This document shows, piece after piece, positions 9,317 through 20,548 of a DNA stretch of 64,000 nt. Position numbers and translations under genes: made by a program. Position 1 is the stretch's first letter. Each line of letters opens with the position of its first letter. Origin of the DNA: Prinsepia uniflora (taxonomy: Eukaryota; Streptophyta; Magnoliopsida; Rosales; Rosaceae); the NCBI GenBank assembly GCA_032719365.1, contig CM064862.1, positions 55,209,840-55,273,839 of the forward strand. Reading direction: 5' to 3'. The notes below the pieces were generated by a model. The model saw only the letters and a list, made by a program, of their open reading frames with translations. It had not been told where the DNA came from and did no database searches.

Positions 9317-12300
9317 TGTAATGACCCGTCCCGAATATCGGGATTGAATATTAATTAATTATGATTTAGAATGACTAATCGGGGATTAGTTGAGTGAAAT
9401 CGGACGAAACGTGCAAAATGACCGTTTTGCCCCTAGCGTGGGCAAAATGTTGACTTTTAGTTCGGGCGGTCAAACGGACCTTGACCGATGACGGTTACGT
9501 AGTTCGGGACGTCACGAGTTCATAGACAGGTGGCTCGTTCGATTCCGACATTCGTAGAGAAAGTTATGATGTTCGGAAGTTGAGGGGCATTTTGGTAATT
9601 TGGCATATTAGGGGCCAAATGTTGACTTTTTGATCGGGAGGTCATATGGACGAGGACCAAGGACCGTTACGTAGGTCTCGTCGATACGAATCCAACGACA
9701 GGCGGCATGCCGAAATCGGAGATTCGACGACGAAGTTATGGTCACGGAATCGGGCTCGGTTAACCGAACGAACCGGGAATTAAATAATATTTTAATATGA
9801 ACAGTACCCGGTGACTGGACACACTTGGATGAGTGACAAGTGTCACTCATCCCTTAAAATCAGGCACAAAACATGGATCCATGATTTTGGGGAGACCAAA
9901 TAATTATGTTTTATTATTTTTAATTAATTAATTATCCTCTAATTTCCATTATTTCTCTTCAGTTTCTCCAAAACCGTGTACAACCATTATCCAATTTTCT
10001 TCCTTCCTTCATTCCTCTCCATCAGCTGAGCTTGTGAGTGCAAATTGTGAGTTAATTGAGAGTGATTCGAACTGGGAAACACGAGAGATTAACTGAGAAC
10101 TGAGGACTGAGAATTCGGGTTTTAGAAAATTTGGGAGGAAAATCGAATTGGACGAATTGAGCCTTGTTGATCGAAATTGGGTTCAGTTTTAGTCTTCTGG
10201 GATTGCTACGATCAATGTTGAAGAAGGAACTAAGTCGAATTGAGGTCGATTTGAGGTAGAACAGAAGCACTGTAGTCGAAGAGAGTTCGAGCTTGAGTCG
10301 TGGAGTTTGAGCTGTGATTGGATGCAATTGAGTTGGGGAAAATGCTTACCTGAGCCCCTTGATGCTGCTGGATTAATCAATTTGGGGAAATCGTGTGACG
10401 GTGAAGGTTTTGGAATGTTGAACAATGGCCGGAGGACCTTCGATTGATCATCTGTGATCGTGGGGTTATAGGTAATGTTGTTTGTAATTGAGTCCACAGA
10501 TCTTTAATTGCACTTAATTCGAAACTGACTGAATGTTCAATTGATGGAAACAACGTCGAATTGGTAGGAAATTAACCGGGTCGCCTCGCGGGTTAAATGG
10601 CCCGTTTTACAGACAAACGGGTGAGGACGAGGGTACTGTAGCAGGCGCGTGGATTTCACGCGCAGCCACTCACGGCGGCGCGTGGGGGCGCGTCCGGCCT
10701 AGTTTCAAGGTGAGGTCAACATGACTTTTGATCCTCTCAGTGTAACGAACATTTTGACGTTGATTTCGATGAAATCGGATATCGTTTCGTTAATGTTCCG
10801 CGTATCCGAAGTTTTGTATTACGTTAAAAATACGTATTTAAATCCCGGAAAAATTGGGGAAAATTAGATGTTGTATTTTGAGATGTTAGTAACCCTCTAT
10901 AATGATTTTGGACAGGAGTTGTGATTTCCAGATTTTACGGAAAAACGTGCAGCTCGGAAACGGACCGTTTTGGACGGTGTGTGTGAGTGGACTTTGTTTT
11001 CTAACCGTGATGCATGCATATATGATTTTTATGCCTTATTATATGATTTTATATGCTTGGGCATGATTTGTGTTTCAATCCGGTAATTTCTCGGTTTTAT
11101 GATTATTATATTATTATTTTGGGCGATTTTCGAGAAATTACGAAATTTGGTAAAAATAATGTTTGGACTTGGTTTATGAGTCCGGGATTGAAATTGATTG
11201 CAAATAATGTTTGGACTCGGATTATTGAGTCATGGATTGAAAATAATATTTGGACTCGGGTTATGAGTCAGTGATTGACTTTGTGGATTTACGTGAAAAT
11301 GGCAGCGGAGGTTGCAACGCATGGATTTGCGTGATAATGTTATTTTGGGCATGAGAACCCAAGTGAATAGTGATTTTGACTCGGATTTGGAGTCATTTGT
11401 GAAATTGTGAAATTAATGATTTATTGGGATTTTATGATTATTTTAATCAGTCTTTCGGGCACGTGTTACGAGGAATGTGCAGATGATGTTTTGGGCTAGG
11501 CCCGGAGTCTAAATGATTTCTAAAATGATGTTTTGACTTGGTTGGTGAGTCAATGATGATTTCCGGATTATTCTATTGATTTAAATGTGATTTTAACGGT
11601 TTATGTGTAAAAGGTATTTTGGGCTTGAGACCCAGTTGAGAATGACCTTGACTTGGTATGAAGTCAAGATTTGATTGAAATGTTTTGGGATGTAATTCCC
11701 GAGATGGTGTTCATTGTGTTTGTGATATTCCCAGACGGTCGGTGCTTGGGGGGATTACCCAGACGACCGGAGCTTGGGGGATGTGATTGTAGGATCGGGA
11801 GTTGATCCTATGGTAGTCAGCTTCTCGGATGATACTGAGCCTGGATGTACCACTCGGAGGTGTCTGATCCTGGGGATGTGTTCGCCCAGAGGTGACTGAG
11901 CCTGAGGAGGTTGAGCCCAGAGGTGTTTATTCCCGAGAGAGTGACTGGATATTGGCCTACGCGTAGTGCAGCACTCGTGAGTAGTGCAGCACTTGTGAGT
12001 AGTGCAGTTTGATTGATTGTGCACTTGTGAGTAGTGCAGATGTGATTGGTGATATTTTATGCACTCGTGAGTAGTGCGGATTGATTGGTTTGATATATTT
12101 ATTGTGCACTGGTAAGTAATGCTGATTGGTATTGATTGTGATGATGTACTGGTTTTGAGTACGGGTTTTTGGTCCTTGTGGCCAGGTGATTATGTTCTCA
12201 CATGTTTTGGCCTGAGAGCCAGGATTTGATGTTTTATAACATAAACTGATTTGGTGAACATGATTTTTATGGGCCATGGGAAAAAAATGTTTTGATTTTA

Positions 12301-12603
12301 TCAGTCACTCATGTTTTACGTTATGCATGCAAGATTGTGAAAACTGGAGGGTAAGATTGTATTTTTGATAAATGTTTTTATAAGAGGTCATTTTTGTCCA
12401 CTCACACCATTTCTGTTTTGTGACCCTCCAGGCCGTGGTACGACGTTCGGGACTGATCGTGAGGCAGTGACAGCAGCAGAAATCCGCGCAAACATCCCTT
12501 GTTTGGCAAGCACTGAAGGGGAGTTTCGGACCTTTAGTTGACTTGTCAGACGGGAGCAGGACCGGGTACGGTTTTTGACGTCCAGTTGGGACGGGTCCTG
12601 TCA
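9317..12603 (+). repeat. 5' LTR of gag-only element
   Basis: It starts TGTAATGACCCGTCCC and ends GGGTCCTGTCA. It is the same length as the 3' LTR. Inside, 11960-12120 has repeated GCACTCGTGAGTAGTGC-type units. ORFs seen on its minus strand recur identically in the 3' LTR and have no known domains. Confidence 0.95.
11960..12120. repeat. Short tandem repeats (GCAC...GTGAGTAGTGC) in LTR
   Basis: Five imperfect units of a GCACTCGTGAGTAGTGC motif, each partly palindromic (GCAC/GTGC), are spaced by 10-40 bp. The array repeats in the 3' LTR at 18160-18320. Related traces occur in the solo LTR at 22540-22650. Confidence 0.7.
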
Positions 12604-12606
12604 AAT

Positions 12607-12618
12607 TGGTATCAGAGC
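12607..12618 (+). other. Primer binding site, initiator-Met tRNA type
   Basis: TGGTATCAGAGC starts three bases after the 5' LTR. It is complementary to the 3' end of plant initiator-Met tRNA and primes minus-strand synthesis in many Ty3/gypsy and copia elements. Confidence 0.9.
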
Positions 12619-12647
12619 ATTTGGTTCTTGATTTCTGTTGATACGTC

Positions 12648-13502
12648 ATGCCTCCGAGTCGTGCGTCCCGTACACGGTCTGAAGATGGGAGGGGCGAGAG
12701 TAGTGTTAGTAAAGGCCCAGATATTGAGCGAGCTCGACGGTTGGGAGCCACTGTGTTTCGTGGTGATTCGGGACCGGATGGTGCCGAAGATTGGCTTACT
12801 CGATTGGAAAGGATTTTTGAGGTTATGATATGTCCCCTGGAGGACATGGTACCCTTAGCCACTTTTCTCTTGGATGGCTATGCTTACAGGTGGTGGCATA
12901 GTTTACAGTTGACTGGCTGGGATGCCCGTACCTTGGCATGGGATGCATTCCGAGAGCGATTTTTGGATCAGTTTTATCCTCGCTCATTTCGGAACGCTAA
13001 GGAGGTTGAGTTTCTCCAATTGCAGCAAGGGAATCGGTCAGTGGTCGATTATGAACAGCAATTTTTGCACTTATCTAGTTTCGCTCCTCTGTATGTGGCT
13101 ACAGAGGAGGATAAGTGTCGAAGGTTTGAGCAGGGATTGAGGAATGAGTTACGAGGTGCTGTAACTGTTGGCTCGTATTCTACTCTGAGGGAATTATCGG
13201 ATGCTGCTATCCGAGTTGAGGCTACTATTTTACCTGTGCCAGAACAATCTTTGGGCGCTGGACGACGCCGAGAGCGTCAGGATACTGAACAGATGAGTCA
13301 GGATACAACGAAACGAGTTAGCCTTCATACTCTTGTGTCACAATCCTCGGTAGGCGTTCATTCGGGTGGAACTTCAACCCAGTCGACAAGTAAGCGGCGT
13401 GGTGGGGCAAGTCGCCTCAGCACTGCCACTTGTCACTTTTGTAGGAAACTTGGACATTTGCGAAGGAACTGCCCCGATCGACTTGACCGTAGGTCAGAAT
13501 AA
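12648..13502 (+). CDS. gag: Ty3/gypsy Gag polyprotein, stand-alone
   Basis: This 284-residue protein is predicted to form the virus-like particle that packages element RNA in the cytoplasm. Residues of about 45-160 match the retrotransposon Gag core pattern: DWLTRLERIF, then FLLDGYAYRWWHSL, FRERFLDQFYP, LQQGNRSVVDYEQQF and RRFEQGLRNELR. A CCHC zinc knuckle (C-X2-C-X4-H-X4-C, CHFCRKLGHLRRNC) sits at residues 262-275. The ORF stops nine residues later. Autonomous relatives continue in frame into protease and reverse transcriptase, so the enzymes are missing. The first ATG lies 44 bp after the LTR, just behind the primer site, which supports this start. The frame is intact with no sign of decay, so the protein may still be made. 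Confidence 0.9.
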   Translation: MPPSRASRTRSEDGRGESSVSKGPDIERARRLGATVFRGDSGPDGAEDWLTRLERIFEVMICPLEDMVPLATFLLDGYAYRWWHSLQLTGWDARTLAWDAFRERFLDQFYPRSFRNAKEVEFLQLQQGNRSVVDYEQQFLHLSSFAPLYVATEEDKCRRFEQGLRNELRGAVTVGSYSTLRELSDAAIRVEATILPVPEQSLGAGRRRERQDTEQMSQDTTKRVSLHTLVSQSSVGVHSGGTSTQSTSKRRGGASRLSTATCHFCRKLGHLRRNCPDRLDRRSE

Positions 13503-15504
13503 TTGTATTGATACCTTGTAAATGGTTTGTATTGTCCATTTGTGTTGTAATATTGTATCATGTGTTTTGGGTGTGTCGGACTAGTATGGGTCCGGATGGT
13601 TGTTTTTGTTCACAGTTTGGTTTGTAGATGGGCGTGTTGGGCCCAGAATAAACTTGACCCGGGGATGAATATTGGCGTTATCGTTTGGGATCATCCTTGG
13701 TTTTCCCTAGGTGGGATGGCAAGGGTAGATATGAGGTAATCAGTGAGAACCCACAGTCGCGGCATGTCTCGTCGTTGACTGAACTGTCTAATTGTGGGCG
13801 TTAGTTGTCAAACGTTGTGACAGTACGCGAATTAGATGAGGGTGTCAGACCTTATGGTTCCTAGTAGTTAACCGTGTGGATCCTAGGTGGATCAGGTGTG
13901 TGATGTCGTGGACATTGGGCATTGTGACGATCTAGGATCGTGATGTTCATGGTCAGCTGACGTCGTGATGGATCTGGACCGTAATCCTGATGATCCAGTT
14001 GGGTAGAGAGTTTGTCACTCTTACTCCGGTATGTGAGTCGTAAATGACGGGACCGAACTTCTTTTCGAAGTGGAGCCCTTTGTGGTATATTACAAGAGTG
14101 AGTAGGTTTCCGAAGTGGTCGGATTTTGTCAACCTTAACCGTGTGGTTGTTGGATTGGCCTCCTTATGAAGTCAACCGAGTATAATGAATGGGTAACCGA
14201 TAGGTTCGGTTTTGGTACGTCCGAGTGGACGTGAACGAGATTTCGGGTTTTGGAATCGAATTTCTGGGTGACGATTCAGGATTCGATTTTAGAACTTGAA
14301 AGTGGAGTACTGGATTTGGGTGCGGAATGATTATTCCAAATGCTAGCTTACGGAATAATGATTTCGGATTCGGATTTGGACATGAATTAAAAATGTGATA
14401 TATGGATTTGGATTCGGGATTTCTTACGAAATTGCGGATTTGGATTTGGAATTGGAATTAGATGATGGGTGGAGTTTCGATTTGTCTCTTGCTGGTTTGG
14501 GCAAATGGACTCCAATGTTGGAACGTGTTTGGCTATGACCTAGGTGGTTGTAGTCTTGTCAATGGATAGATGTGTGTACCTTGTTTATGGTTTGAGGTAC
14601 GATACCTTGCAGACTTGTGGTGTCGGGTGACGATATACGGGTTATACCAGTAGTACGTTGGTGAACGTGTTAGTAGTCGGCTTAACCCTGATACCATTGG
14701 ATGGGTTGTGAACGTGAACTGGACATTGAACACGATGTACTGGGCAGGGTGATTCTGATGATTTCAGTGATTGATTGAGCAGGTGCTCTTAGCCATGGTT
14801 GGCTAGTATAACTCTAGTGTTGAGTGTGTGATCACTGCTAGGCTGGTGTTCAATGTGTTCCAGTTACACCGTCTGTTTGAGTGTGATGACGGTATGCATA
14901 TACTCAGGATGAGTGAGTTGGTGGTTAGTGTGACCGCAAGTTGCTTTGCGGCGAAATGTTACCTTGTCGTGACCTTACCAGCATCTAGGATCGCTGCGGG
15001 GGGTGACAGTTGTGGATACTGCTGTTGGTATTTGTCGCAGGATTGAGTTTGCCCTGCGAGGGGAGATCATGTTGATGATCATATGCTACATTGACGGACG
15101 TTGTAGTATGATGTGTTGTCACTAATTTGTTACTGATTGGCGCTTTACTAGGGTGGTAAAGCTTGGTGGTGACGGTTTGGCTTGTGGTGTCAGCATGGAC
15201 TGGCAGGTGAGTTTTGGTGACTCTCTATGAGAGCGGATGTCAGGGCACATTAGTGACTACGTGGGGCCGTCAGGCTGAAGGAGTCAGCTTAGTGACGACA
15301 TTGCCAATTTCTGGTGATTCATTTTCACTCGGGGTGGTCGAGTGTAGTTAGTACGACGTGCATCTGTGATGTGACGTCTGAGTGCAGACGAGTTCTGCAT
15401 TGGCCAGTGGGTGTACAGGTGTACACGTGTTGTTGAGGCTCATTTGTTTTCCACGAGGTAGATGTGGAATACAAGTAGTTGGAATTTCGGGGACGAAATT
15501 CTTT
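13503..15504 (+). other. Non-coding internal region replacing pol
   Basis: About 2.0 kb contain no ORF with a pol domain. The stretch from about 13660 to 15517 aligns in order with the internal region of the triple-LTR array (41870-43502): CATCCTT..TTTTCC, GTCTCGTCGTTGACT, GAACTTCTTTTCGAAGTG, GGTTCGGTTTTGGTACGTC, GACTCCA and the end with the polypurine tract. It is therefore conserved between two families without coding capacity. Confidence 0.75.
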
Positions 15505-15517
15505 AAGGAGGGAAGGT
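15505..15517 (+). other. Polypurine tract
   Basis: AAGGAGGGAAGGT lies immediately upstream of the 3' LTR and would prime plus-strand synthesis. The same tract, with the same upstream TTTCG(A/G)GGA(T/C)GAAATT, is present in the array at 37292-62007. Confidence 0.85.
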
Positions 15518-18500
15518 TGTAATGACCCGTCCCGAATATCGGGATTGAATATTAATTAATTATGATTTAGAATGACTAATCGGGGATTAGTTGAGTGAAA
15601 TCGGACGAAACGTGCAAAATGACCGTTTTGCCCCTAGCGTGGGCAAAATGTTGACTTTTAGTTCGGGCGGTCAAACGGACCTTGACCGATGACGGTTACG
15701 TAGTTCGGGACGTCACGAGTTCATAGACAGGTGGCTCGTTCGATTCCGACATTCGTAGAGAAAGTTATGATGTTCGGAAGTTGAGGGGCATTTTGGTAAT
15801 TTGGCATATTAGGGGCCAAATGTTGACTTTTTGATCGGGAGGTCATATGGACGAGGACCAAGGACCGTTACGTAGGTCTCGTCGATACGAATCCAACGAC
15901 AGGCGGCATGCCGAAATCGGAGATTCGACGACGAAGTTATGGTCACGGAATCGGGCTCGGTTAACCGAACGAACCGGGAATTAAATAATATTTTAATATG
16001 AACAGTACCCGGTGACTGGACACACTTGGATGAGTGACAAGTGTCACTCATCCCTTAAAATCAGGCACAAAACATGGATCCATGATTTTGGGGAGACCAA
16101 ATAATTATGTTTTATTATTTTTAATTAATTAATTATCCTCTAATTTCCATTATTTCTCTTCAGTTTCTCCAAAACCGTGTACAACCATTATCCAATTTTC
16201 TTCCTTCCTTCATTCCTCTCCATCAGCTGAGCTTGTGAGTGCAAATTGTGAGTTAATTGAGAGTGATTCGAACTGGGAAACACGAGAGATTAACTGAGAA
16301 CTGAGGACTGAGAATTCGGGTTTTAGAAAATTTGGGAGGAAAATCGAATTGGACGAATTGAGCCTTGTTGATCGAAATTGGGTTCAGTTTTAGTCTTCTG
16401 GGATTGCTACGATCAATGTTGAAGAAGGAACTAAGTCGAATTGAGGTCGATTTGAGGTAGAACAGAAGCACTGTAGTCGAAGAGAGTTCGAGCTTGAGTC
16501 GTGGAGTTTGAGCTGTGATTGGATGCAATTGAGTTGGGGAAAATGCTTACCTGAGCCCCTTGATGCTGCTGGATTAATCAATTTGGGGAAATCGTGTGAC
16601 GGTGAAGGTTTTGGAATGTTGAACAATGGCCGGAGGACCTTCGATTGATCATCTGTGATCGTGGGGTTATAGGTAATGTTGTTTGTAATTGAGTCCACAG
16701 ATCTTTAATTGCACTTAATTCGAAACTGACTGAATGTTCAATTGATGGAAACAACGTCGAATTGGTAGGAAATTAACCGGGTCGCCTCGCGGGTTAAATG
16801 GCCCGTTTTACAGACAAACGGGTGAGGACGAGGGTACTGTAGCAGGCGCGTGGATTTCACGCGCAGCCACTCACGGCGGCGCGTGGGGGCGCGTCCGGCC
16901 TAGTTTCAAGGTGAGGTCAACATGACTTTTGATCCTCTCAGTGTAACGAACATTTTGACGTTGATTTCGATGAAATCGGATATCGTTTCGTTAATGTTCC
17001 GCGTATCCGAAGTTTTGTATTACGTTAAAAATACGTATTTAAATCCCGGAAAAATTGGGGAAAATTAGATGTTGTATTTTGAGATGTTAGTAACCCTCTA
17101 TAATGATTTTGGACAGGAGTTGTGATTTCCAGATTTTACGGAAAAACGTGCAGCTCGGAAACGGACCGTTTTGGACGGTGTGTGTGAGTGGACTTTGTTT
17201 TCTAACCGTGATGCATGCATATATGATTTTTATGCCTTATTATATGATTTTATATGCTTGGGCATGATTTGTGTTTCAATCCGGTAATTTCTCGGTTTTA
17301 TGATTATTATATTATTATTTTGGGCGATTTTCGAGAAATTACGAAATTTGGTAAAAATAATGTTTGGACTTGGTTTATGAGTCCGGGATTGAAATTGATT
17401 GAAAATAATGTTTGGACTCGGATTATTGAGTCATGGATTGAAAATAATATTTGGACTCGGGTTATGAGTCAGTGATTGACTTTGTGGATTTACGTGAAAA
17501 TGGCAGCGGAGGTTGCAACGCATGGATTTGCGTGATAATGTTATTTTGGGCATGAGAACCCAAGTGAATAGTGATTTTGACTCGGATTTGGAGTCATTTG
17601 TGAAATTGTGAAATTAATGATTTATTGGGATTTTATGATTATTTTAATCAGTCTTTCGGGCACGTGTTACGAGGAATGTGCAGATGATGTTTTGGGCTAG
17701 GCCCGGAGTCTAAATGATTTCTAAAATGATGTTTTGACTTGGTTGGTGAGTCAATGATGATTTCCGGATTATTCTATTGATTTAAATGTGATTTTAACGG
17801 TTTATGTGTAAAAGGTATTTTGGGCTTGAGACCCAGTTGAGAATGACCTTGACTTGGTATGAAGTCAAGATTTGATTGAAATGTTTTGGGATGTAATTCC
17901 CGAGATGGTGTTCATTGTGTTTGTGATATTCCCAGACGGTCGGTGCTTGGGGGGATTACCCAGACGACCGGAGCTTGGGGGATGTGATTGTAGGATCGGG
18001 AGTTGATCCTATGGTAGTCAGCTTCTCGGATGATACTGAGCCTGGATGTACCACTCGGAGGTGTCTGATCCTGGGGATGTGTTCGCCCAGAGGTGACTGA
18101 GCCTGAGGAGGTTGAGCCCAGAGGTGTTTATTCCCGAGAGAGTGACTGGATATTGGCCTACGCGTAGTGCAGCACTCGTGAGTAGTGCAGCACTTGTGAG
18201 TAGTGCAGTTTGATTGATTGTGCACTTGTGAGTAGTGCAGATGTGATTGGTGATATTTTATGCACTCGTGAGTAGTGCGGATTGATTGGTTTGATATATT
18301 TATTGTGCACTGGTAAGTAATGCTGATTGGTATTGATTGTGATGATGTACTGGTTTTGAGTACGGGTTTTTGGTCCTTGTGGCCAGGTGATTATGTTCTC
18401 ACATGTTTTGGCCTGAGAGCCAGGATTTGATGTTTTATAACATAAACTGATTTGGTGAACATGATTTTTATGGGCCATGGGAAAAAAATGTTTTGATTTT

Positions 18501-18804
18501 ATCAGTCACTCATGTTTTACGTTATGCATGCAAGATTGTGAAAACTGGAGGGTAAGATTGTATTTTTGATAAATGTTTTTATAAGAGGTCATTTTTGTCC
18601 ACTCACACCATTTCTGTTTTGTGACCCTCCAGGCCGTGGTACGACGTTCGGGACTGATCGTGAGGCAGTGACAGCAGCAGAAATCCGCGCAAACATCCCT
18701 TGTTTGGCAAGCACTGAAGGGGAGTTTCGGACCTTTAGTTGACTTGTCAGACGGGAGCAGGACCGGGTACGGTTTTTGACGTCCAGTTGGGACGGGTCCT
18801 GTCA
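15518..18804 (+). repeat. 3' LTR of gag-only element
   Basis: It is 3287 bp, the same length as the 5' LTR and almost identical to it. It is followed directly by the target duplication AAATA. Confidence 0.95.
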
Positions 18805-18809
18805 AAATA

Positions 18810-19108
18810 AGCCAACTGGCACACACAAACAACAAAGAACCACTTGCAAACAATCAAAGCTCATACACAAGGCCTTACTCACCAGAAGACTACGAGAGCA
18901 CAATCACTACAATACCAACACATTGAGACATACAACAAACTACCAGTAAGTTTTTCCACTTGACATCCCACATTAACCGAGAACTTGGGAGCTGGTGATA
19001 GTGTACCGAGCGGAGCAGTGGACAGAAACAAAGGAGTTGTTTGGTCAGTGCACTTTTTTTAAAAGTCTTCAATCGAGGTAGTCTACCTCAGTCAATAACT
19101 TGGGGAAT
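18810..19108. other. Unassigned flank, possible internal remnant of next LTR element
   Basis: This continues the sequence interrupted at 9316. It ends in TCAATAACTTGGGGAAT directly before the LTR candidate at 19109. An ACTTGGGG-type tract before an LTR is usual for several plant Ty3/gypsy groups, so this may be the 3' tail of an internal region. Confidence 0.35.
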
Positions 19109-19541
19109 TGTTGACATTATATCTGACCAAACAACAAGCATGTAAAAACGACTCCAAAATTCACACCAAGCCCATCTCCTAGGCTCATTAACAAGGATCA
19201 CTATTAGGGACCATTAATAAAGCCCATTTTTGGGTCCCATTATCATGACCTAATATTGCATATGTAAGGAACATTACCAACCTTATTCTGGGGGATTCTA
19301 CTCTCTCACTGAAGAGCCACACTCTTTCAACCTTGGGAGCTCTCCCTTCTCCCTACACTTCCTTTTCTTTTTCTTAAAGACTTTAAATTGATTGTATTAT
19401 GTACAAATAAACACAATTATACTAATGAGAATGGGGTAACACCGTAAACGTAACCTGATTTGGGTCAACCACGTATATACTTGTGTTCTTAGGTGAGTGT
19501 GGTCTTTCTACTTCTAAGTTGGCACATTTTATGCATCAACA
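19109..19541 (+). mobile_element. Candidate LTR (3' LTR or solo)
   Basis: It begins TGTTGACATTATATC and ends TTATGCATCAACA, giving TG...CA termini over 433 bp. A purine-rich ACTTGGGGAA lies just upstream, and a GTAAACGTAACCTGATTTGG stretch typical of LTR 3' regions is near 19447. No second copy or matching target duplication (GGAAT against AGGGC) was found. Confidence 0.45.
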
Positions 19542-19770
19542 AGGGCTATAGGTGCCATTAGAGTTTTGGTTATTTTGAGTTTTATGGATTTGATCTATAT
19601 TTTTGCATAATTTCAATAATCTGGGTTTGTTAACTATTAGTGTGGCTTTTGTCCATTTTGGTATTGTCATATTGGCTTGTAGGTTTGCTGTCATAACTTG
19701 ATTTTACTAGTATCATTGTACTTTTTTTTATTGATATTAAATGATATCATATTCTTATCAAAAAAATAAA
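19542..19770 (+). mobile_element. Possible LINE 3' tail
   Basis: A T-rich tail TTTTTTTTATTGATATTAAATGATATC, a further TCTTATCAAAAAAA and an A-run at about 19758-19770 resemble the 3' ends of plant L1-type LINEs. No coding part remains. This is a weak call from pattern alone. Confidence 0.3.
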
Positions 19771-20085
19771 AGAATTGAATTGTCCTCTCGTACCTTTATT
19801 TCTCCCTCTTCGAGCAGTGTATCATCTTCCTTCAATCCTTCAATCTCTATCGCTACCAGAGCTATGGTGTAGATCTCCTCTTGCTACCAAATTGATGAGT
19901 AAGTATCTATTTGATTGTTTCTCTCGCTCATTTTATATCATCCCATTCCCCTCTCTCAATATTTTCTCTCTTGTTTTTCACTTTCTGTTTGCGAACATTC
20001 ATAGTACAGGAAGCAAAATGTAGGTAAAGAAAAATAATTTAATTCAGAACAACCAAATGGGCATGATTTTGTTTGGTTTTTTTTT
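19771..20085 (+). repeat. Dispersed repeat, inverted partner of 30090-30405
   Basis: About 300 bp that recur in reverse orientation at 30090-30405. Shared landmarks are AATTGAATTGT, CTACCAGAGCTATGGTGTA, AAATTGATG, CTCATTTTATATCATCCC, and CAACCAAATGGGCATGATTTTG. A splice-donor-like ATTGATGAGTAAGT follows the conserved block, so it may derive from an exon and its intron. No product is recognised. Confidence 0.6.
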
Positions 20086-20261
20086 CTTTGAGTTTTAGTG
20101 GTGTTTAGGTGACATTTGATATGGCGGAGATTATGTGTTTCAGCAAACTAGTTTGGCTTTAGGGTTAGGGAAGTTTGACTTTTAATATTGATCAGGGAAT
20201 GTTGATTTTTAAATTTTTAGCTGGATTGGATAATACCTAATGAATATGGGATTATATCATA

Positions 20262-20430
20262 GGCTTGTTAGGCTAAGTGCACAAGGAACAAGTCACCTTC
20301 TCTCAAAATGCACTTGAGACGAAAATTTGCCTCAATGTACACTAGGGACAGTTACACCGTCAATACCGTTGCACCATTTAACAGATGTCTTGTTTAACAC
20401 CGTTTAAGATAGTCATATAATAGATATTTT
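20262..20430. repeat. Left terminal inverted repeat of MULE
   Basis: It matches, in reverse complement and with scattered differences, the right terminus at about 24520-24693. Shared blocks include AGGAACAAGTCACCTT, AAAATGCAC, and CCGTTGCACCAT-like sequence. Confidence 0.8.
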
Positions 20431-20548
20431 AGTCATTTTTGTCCTAGCTTCATCTTCTTCCACCATCTTCTTCCCTTTTATATTTTAGCTTCATAGTTTG
20501 AAATAGCCCATACAAAATTTCCCATCCTAATTTATCCTCTAAGCTGCC

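Larger units (their letters stand above)
9317..18804 (+). mobile_element. Young non-autonomous Ty3/gypsy element, gag only
   Basis: This is a complete LTR-internal-LTR unit of 9488 bp. Each LTR is 3287 bp (TGTAATGACCCG...CCTGTCA) and the pair is flanked by the 5-bp duplication AAATA (9312-9316 and 18805-18809). An initiator-Met-type primer site follows the 5' LTR and a polypurine tract precedes the 3' LTR. The 2914-bp internal region holds a gag gene and no protease, reverse transcriptase, RNase H or integrase. I noticed a single LTR difference (C at about 11211 against A at 17412). Very long LTRs with a Met primer site suggest the Tekay/Del chromovirus group. With almost identical LTRs it inserted very recently and needs a partner's enzymes. 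Confidence 0.95.

Noticed and set aside
12305..12862. 185-codon minus-strand ORF across the 5' LTR end and gag start
   Set aside because: It is antisense to the primer site and gag. The counterpart at the 3' LTR (18506-18853) diverges exactly at the LTR end, so the frame is fortuitous.
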